Below, piece by piece: positions 32,628-36,116 of a stretch of DNA of 36,116 nucleotides. The notes under the pieces were generated by a model that saw nothing but the letters and a program-made list of their open reading frames with translations, was not told the DNA's origin and did no database searches. The stretch is from Dehalococcoidia bacterium (GTDB lineage Bacteria; Chloroflexota; Dehalococcoidia; Lucifugimonadales; JAGWBF01): contig JAGWBJ010000017.1 in the NCBI GenBank assembly GCA_021295955.1, forward strand, positions 2,303-38,418. Reading direction: 5' to 3'. Within the stretch, counting starts at the first letter, position 1. Every line of letters begins with the position of its first letter. Made by a program: the position numbers and the translations under genes.

Positions 32628-34364
32628 ATGCAGCCAGACTCGCTTCCCGACCGCCGCCCGGGGGAGGCCCCGCCGATCGACCCGGTTGTGGTGGAGGTGC
32701 TGGGCAGCGCCGTGCTCTCCGTCGCCGAGGAGATGGGCGAGGCCCTGATCCGGGCGGCCTACTCCTCGAACATCAAGGAGCGCAAGGACACCTCGGCGTG
32801 CATCTTCGACATCCAGGGACGGACCCTGGCCCAGGCGTCCCACATACCCATGCACCTTGGCTCCTTCCTGGGGGTCGTGGAGTCGGTGCTGGAGCGGTTC
32901 CCCCGGGACACGATGGCCGAGGGGGACATGTTCATCGGCAACGATCCCTACACCGCGGGGGGGACCCACCTGCCCGACCTGACGATAGTGGCCCCGGTGT
33001 TCCACGACGGCGACCTGGTGGCCTTCCTGGCCAACCTGGGGCACCACGCCGACTTCATCGACCGCGGGGAGGGCCGCCACATCTTCCAGGAGGGGCTGCG
33101 CATCCCGCCCATGAAGATCATGGAGCGGGGGGAGGTGCGGGCCGAGGTCCTGGACATCATCCTGACCAACTGCCAGGCGCCCCACGACAGGCTGGGGGAC
33201 CTGCGGGCACAGTTCGCCGCCACCAGGCTCGGGGCCCGCAGGTTCGTGGAGCTGTGCGAGCGGTACGGCAGGGACCTCCTCTTCCAGGCCATCGAGGAGC
33301 TGCTGGACTATACGGAGCGGCGGACGCGGGCGGGGATCTCCAGGATCCCCGACGGCACCTACGAGTTCAGCGACCTGTTCGACAGCGAGAAGCTGCCCGG
33401 GTCCCTGGAGATGCACGTGCGGGTCCAGGTGTCGGGAGACGAGATGCACCTGGACTTCCGCAACAACCCGGCCCAGGTGCCGGCCAACCTGAACCTGCTG
33501 TGGCAGGGGCTCCTGGCGGCCGTGTACTACGCGGTGAAGAGCCTGGTGGACCCGGCGCTGCCGCCCAACGCCGGGATGTACCGCGCCATCCAGGTGACCG
33601 CGACGCCCGGCTCCATCGTGAACTGCGTCTCCCCGGCGGCCGTGAGCTGGCGCACGCAGGTGGCGCAGCGGGTGGTGGACCTGGTCCACGGCGCCCTGGC
33701 CCAGGCGTTGCGGGGGGGCGTGACCGCAGCCCACAACGGGGCCACGACGGGCATGGAGATATACGGCACCAACCCCGCCACCGGCGGCTACTACTTCCAC
33801 TACGAGAGCCTGGGCGGCGGGTTCGGCGCCCGGGCCACCAAGGACGGCCTGGACGGGGTGCAGGTGCACGTCACCAACACGACGAACCTGCCCATCGAAG
33901 CGTTGGAGATGGAGTTTCCCATTCTGGCCGACCGGCTGGAGCTCGTGGCAGACTCGGGAGGCCCGGGCCGCTTCCGGGGCGGCATGGGCTTCGAGCGGAG
34001 CTACAGGGTGGTGAGGGGCAGGGCCGCCACCTCTCCCAGCATGACGAGGCGGCTCTCGCAGCCGTGGGGCCTCTTCGGCGGCCATGGGGGCGCCTCCGCG
34101 AGACTGGTGGTCCGCCGCGGCGACGGCACCGAGGAGGACGTGACCCGGCGGTCGGAGCCCCTGCACCTCGAGGAGGGGGACTCGGTGGCGGTGTTCACAC
34201 CCGGGGCCGGGGGGTACGGGGACCCCCGGGAGCGCGACAGGGCGCAGGTGGTCCGGGACCTGAGAGAGGGACGGATCAGCCGGCGGGCGGCCACGGAGAG
34301 CTACGGGCTGAGCGACGACGAGGCCCGCCGGGCCCTGGACGGCAATGGGACGGCGGCGGAGTAG
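32628..34364 (+). CDS. Hydantoinase B/oxoprolinase-family protein (HyuB)
   Basis: A 578-residue protein of the hydantoinase B family, full length. It shows DPVVVEVLGSAVLSVAEEMG, the metal region GNDPYTAGGTHLPDLTIVAP (104-123) and NLGHHADFIDRGEG (136-149), and the terminal GDPRERD typical of HyuB. Family members with HyuA hydrolyse N-methylhydantoin, 5-oxoproline or related cyclic amides with ATP, or carboxylate acetone. No HyuA gene is in the window; the next gene is a small CxxC protein, which is unusual. A second, unrelated 5-oxoprolinase (pxpABC) is at 8052-10696. GGAGGTGAGAG precedes the ATG. Confidence 0.88.
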   Translation: MQPDSLPDRRPGEAPPIDPVVVEVLGSAVLSVAEEMGEALIRAAYSSNIKERKDTSACIFDIQGRTLAQASHIPMHLGSFLGVVESVLERFPRDTMAEGDMFIGNDPYTAGGTHLPDLTIVAPVFHDGDLVAFLANLGHHADFIDRGEGRHIFQEGLRIPPMKIMERGEVRAEVLDIILTNCQAPHDRLGDLRAQFAATRLGARRFVELCERYGRDLLFQAIEELLDYTERRTRAGISRIPDGTYEFSDLFDSEKLPGSLEMHVRVQVSGDEMHLDFRNNPAQVPANLNLLWQGLLAAVYYAVKSLVDPALPPNAGMYRAIQVTATPGSIVNCVSPAAVSWRTQVAQRVVDLVHGALAQALRGGVTAAHNGATTGMEIYGTNPATGGYYFHYESLGGGFGARATKDGLDGVQVHVTNTTNLPIEALEMEFPILADRLELVADSGGPGRFRGGMGFERSYRVVRGRAATSPSMTRRLSQPWGLFGGHGGASARLVVRRGDGTEEDVTRRSEPLHLEEGDSVAVFTPGAGGYGDPRERDRAQVVRDLREGRISRRAATESYGLSDDEARRALDGNGTAAE

Positions 34365-34365
34365 G

Positions 34366-34650
34366 ATGGCCCCGCGCACCTGTGACGGGTGCGGCCTCCC
34401 CTCGGGGGACACGATCGTGGTGTCGGCCCGCTACCGTTTCTGCCCGGACTGCCACCCGGTGTGCTGCGTCTGCCGCCGCTCGTCGGGAGGCGACGGGGAG
34501 ACGGAGAGGGACGACTGGCGGGTGAACGGGTTTCGGATAAACAACCGCCAGTTCATCTGCGGCGGATGCCGGGGGACCGGGCGGCGGGCGGCCCCGGGGG
34601 CCGAGCCCGGCGCCGGCCCCGCGGGCGGGACAGCGGGCGCAGCCGCATGA
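34366..34650 (+). CDS. Small four-CxxC zinc-binding protein
   Basis: A 94-residue protein starting one base after the hyuB stop (TAGG-ATG). It carries four CxxC pairs: Cys6/Cys9 (CDGC), Cys26/Cys29 (CPDC), Cys33 or Cys34/Cys36 (PVCCVC) and Cys65/Cys68 (CGGC), enough for two zinc sites. The tail from about residue 72 is Ala/Gly/Pro-rich and probably disordered. Tight coupling to hyuB suggests a partner role, for example in metal delivery, but this is inference. It could also be an independent nucleic-acid-binding zinc protein. The gene ends at a strong bidirectional terminator. Confidence 0.65.
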   Translation: MAPRTCDGCGLPSGDTIVVSARYRFCPDCHPVCCVCRRSSGGDGETERDDWRVNGFRINNRQFICGGCRGTGRRAAPGAEPGAGPAGGTAGAAA

Positions 34651-34671
34651 CGGCCACCCCCCTGAAAAGCC

Positions 34672-34697
34672 GAGGGCCCCGTCTGCACGGGGCCCTC
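34672..34697. terminator. Bidirectional terminator
   Basis: GAGGGCCCCGT-CTGC-ACGGGGCCCTC is a perfect 11-bp stem with a tetraloop, between two convergent stop codons (34650 and 34719). On the minus strand GGCTTTTC follows the stem, giving a short T-tract for the downstream-facing gene; on the plus strand only TCTCT follows. Confidence 0.75.
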
Positions 34698-34718
34698 TCT
34701 AAGCTGGTCTACAGTGCT

Positions 34719-35024
34719 CTAGAAGCCTCGGGGGCTGGTGCCCCTTTGACGGCTGAAGCAGTCGCTGCAGTACACCGGTCTGTCGCCCCGGGGGCGGAAG
34801 GGGACGGTGGTGTCGATGCCGCACTCGGCGCAGACGACGGGGTACATCTCTCGGGCGCCCCCGTCACCGTAGCCGCGCTGGCTTCGACGCGCTTCTCGGC
34901 ATGCGGGGCAGCGCTTGGGCTCGTTGGTGTAGCCCTTGGCCGCGAAGAACTCCTGCTCACCAACGGTGAACGTGAAGTTAGCACCGCAGTCGAAACAGGT
35001 CAGCGTCTTGTCGGATAACGTCAC
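34719..35024 (-). CDS. Double zinc-ribbon protein (CxxC-CxxC family)
   Basis: A 101-residue protein with two zinc ribbons: Cys10/Cys13 (TCFDCGANFTF) with Cys39/Cys42 (RCPACRE), and Cys65/Cys68 (CAECGIDTTVPF) with Cys86/Cys89 (YCSDCF). The region GEQEFFAAKGYTNEPKRC matches a zinc-binding domain family common in Chloroflexota and other bacteria; the second half is a CxxC ribbon often seen with it. Its role is not established, although RNA or protein binding is plausible. The start is GTG at 35024 with AGGAGG seven bases upstream. A strong promoter lies about 90 bases upstream, suggesting high expression. Confidence 0.82.
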   Translation of the reverse strand: MTLSDKTLTCFDCGANFTFTVGEQEFFAAKGYTNEPKRCPACREARRSQRGYGDGGAREMYPVVCAECGIDTTVPFRPRGDRPVYCSDCFSRQRGTSPRGF

Positions 35025-35111
35025 TGGACAACCTCCTTTCCGTGTTCTTGTAGCTCAGTTGAGGTCATCCAGTGCCAAGGTGGTACGGCAACCTAACTTA
35101 CGCCGGTACTT

Positions 35112-35139
35112 ATTATACACCACGCCACCAGCGGGTCAA
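35112..35139 (-). promoter_or_regulatory. Strong promoter of the double zinc-ribbon gene
   Basis: On the minus strand TTGACC (35134-35139) and a perfect TATAAT (35112-35117) are 16 bases apart, with TG two bases upstream of the -10 box. The leader of about 80 bases before the GTG at 35024 ends in AAAGGAGG. This is the closest match to consensus among the promoters seen in the window. Confidence 0.7.
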
Positions 35140-35168
35140 GAGATGAAGAGCCGTTGCAGGGTCCCTTG

Positions 35169-35281
35169 GATTCCTCGCCCGCAGCTCGGGATGACAGATG
35201 GGCGGCTCGGGATGGTATCGGGGGGCTCGGAATTGCCATGTCCTTCTCCACCGTCATTCCGGCCCCCGAGCGGGAATGACG
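35169..35281. repeat. Two dispersed palindromic repeats
   Basis: A SERSEES-type copy lies at 35169-35197 (GATTCCTCGCCCGCAGCTCG then GGATGACAG) and a PAKAG-type hairpin at 35251-35281 (CCGTCATTCC...GGAATGACG, in inverted orientation). They fill much of the 355-base gap between the zinc-ribbon promoter and the esterase gene; nothing else is recognised there. Confidence 0.6.
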
Positions 35282-35379
35282 CGTGGGCGATTCGCCAAGA
35301 GGGGTGCTACAAGCTATTCTCATGGCAATGACCGGTTGGGTGGGAAGTTATGCAGGAGCCTGCGCGGGCGGGGGCGGCC

Positions 35380-36063
35380 TCACGGTGTGGCGGGGGGAAG
35401 CAGGTCCCTGATCCAGGGCACCAGGTCGCCCATCACGGCGGCGTTGATCTCGTGGCGCATGGGGTACTCGCGATAGTCGGGAGCATACCCCTCGGCCTGC
35501 AGGAACTCCAGGGCCTTCCTCCCCTCCTCGACGGGCAGGATATCGTCGCTTGTGCCGTGGGAGATGAAGATGGCCTGGGTCCGCGGGCCGGGCAGGGTAG
35601 GCCGCAGCTCCGCGGGCTCGGGCATGACGGAGCTGAGGGCCGCCAGCCCCCGGAAGGTCTCGGGCCGGGGAAGGCCGCACCGGTAGGTCATCCCCCCGCC
35701 CTGGGAGAAGCCGCCGAGGAGCACCCTGCCCGGGGGCACGTTGTAGAGCTCCATCACCTCCTGGAAGAAGGCGTCCAGCAGGTCCTTGGCCCTACCGGCG
35801 TCCTCGGCGGCGGCCTGGCCCCGGGGCGGTGTCCATCCGTAGCCGGTAACGCCCGGGGCTATGGCGAAGGGCAGCGGCCCGTTGGGGCAGGCGTACAGGT
35901 ATCCGCCGCGGTCGATGGCGGGGCACAGGCCGGCCAGGTCGTCCATGCTGGCGCCGAAGCCGTGCAGCAGGACCACCAGGGGGTAGTCGACCTCGGCGGT
36001 GTAGCCGTCGGGCTCGACCATCAGGTACGCCAAGGTACTGCCCTGGCAGCGCTTTGCCTGCAT
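35380..36063 (-). CDS. Alpha/beta-hydrolase, phospholipase/carboxylesterase family
   Basis: A 227-residue alpha/beta-hydrolase of the carboxylesterase/acyl-protein thioesterase-like group. The oxyanion region is VVLLHGFGAS (30-39), the nucleophile Ser120 is in GGFSQGGGM, the acid is Asp173 or Asp174 in HGTSDDILPV, and the base is His204 in PMRHEINAA. There is no signal peptide. It likely hydrolyses a small ester or thioester; the substrate cannot be named. Its ATG shares a base with the stop of the upstream short-chain dehydrogenase (TGATG), so the two are translationally coupled. Confidence 0.87.
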   Translation of the reverse strand: MQAKRCQGSTLAYLMVEPDGYTAEVDYPLVVLLHGFGASMDDLAGLCPAIDRGGYLYACPNGPLPFAIAPGVTGYGWTPPRGQAAAEDAGRAKDLLDAFFQEVMELYNVPPGRVLLGGFSQGGGMTYRCGLPRPETFRGLAALSSVMPEPAELRPTLPGPRTQAIFISHGTSDDILPVEEGRKALEFLQAEGYAPDYREYPMRHEINAAVMGDLVPWIRDLLPPATP

Positions 36064-36116
36064 CAGACCGCGAGGCCTCCGTCTATACCCAGCACCTGGC
36101 CGGTGATGTAGGCCGC
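36063..36116 (-). CDS. Short-chain dehydrogenase/reductase, C-terminal 17 residues
   Basis: The minus strand at the right edge reads AAYITGQVLGIDGGLAV and then TGA, overlapping the esterase ATG by one base. The ITGQVLGIDGG ending is the standard C-terminus of FabG-like short-chain dehydrogenases. The rest of the gene lies outside the window, so the substrate is unknown. The coupling shows that dehydrogenase and esterase form an operon. Confidence 0.85.
   Translation of the reverse strand, partial: AAYITGQVLGIDGGLAV

Noticed and set aside
35050-35066. tRNA D-arm-like sequence TAGCTCAGTTGAGGT
   Set aside because: No acceptor stem, anticodon arm or T-arm (GGTTCRA) can be placed around it, and it lies inside the leader of the zinc-ribbon gene on the other strand.

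Overview
The window is GC-rich throughout, with dense, short-spaced bacterial operons on both strands. The gene content (a futalosine-type ubiD-ubiA-ubiX-menG set, a pxpBCA set, DUF1800, CxxC zinc-ribbon proteins and a Thr-Pro-rich lipoprotein) and the abundance of small intergenic hairpin repeats suggest an uncultured Chloroflexota, probably of the Dehalococcoidia/SAR202 type. This is an inference from gene content; no rRNA or tRNA gene is present to confirm it. I see no transposase, phage gene or CRISPR array.

Layout. Positions 1-3900 (minus) hold a truncated lipoprotein, a GIY-YIG protein and a methyl-transfer operon: small membrane protein, homocysteine methyltransferase-like protein, an internally duplicated unknown protein and a UroD/MtaA-like methyltransferase. 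Positions 4277-8045 (plus) are a menaquinone tail operon (ubiD-ubiA-ubiX-menG). Positions 8052-10696 (minus) are 5-oxoprolinase pxpA-pxpB-pxpC. Positions 10749-11125 hold three tandem copies of a three-hairpin intergenic element, with a fourth copy at 1963-2054. Positions 11238-12686 (plus) encode the gamma and beta subunits of a sodium-pumping decarboxylase without an alpha subunit.

Positions 13202-22431 (plus) form the core of the window, an S-adenosylmethionine (SAM) production, use and recycling cluster: mtnA, mtnP, a rhodanese, a PfkB kinase, ahcY, metK, a phosphohexomutase, speD and a speE-type gene that looks like thermospermine synthase. It is preceded by a promoter, a structured leader with an S-box-like core and a terminator-like hairpin, which together make a candidate SAM-sensing riboswitch. 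MetK makes SAM, SpeD decarboxylates it, the aminopropyltransferase releases methylthioadenosine, and MtnP and MtnA salvage that. AhcY clears S-adenosylhomocysteine and the PfkB kinase may clear adenosine. The homocysteine methyltransferase at 2757-3638 could close the cycle.

Positions 22486-29530 (minus) carry a CPA2 cation/proton antiporter, an NHL-repeat protein, a DUF1800 protein, a Phd/VapC toxin-antitoxin pair with an operator, and an NCS2 permease fused to a degenerate ATPase-like domain. Positions 30015-34650 (plus) carry a histidine kinase and an OmpR-type response regulator in one chain, a HyuB hydantoinase and a four-CxxC protein. The right end (minus) holds a double zinc ribbon protein, an esterase and the last 17 residues of a short-chain dehydrogenase.

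Two habits recur. Short tandem repeats of 21-24 bp begin at or just after stop codons, and dispersed palindromic repeats (the kinds often mistranslated as SERSEES and PAKAG peptides) fill most larger gaps.
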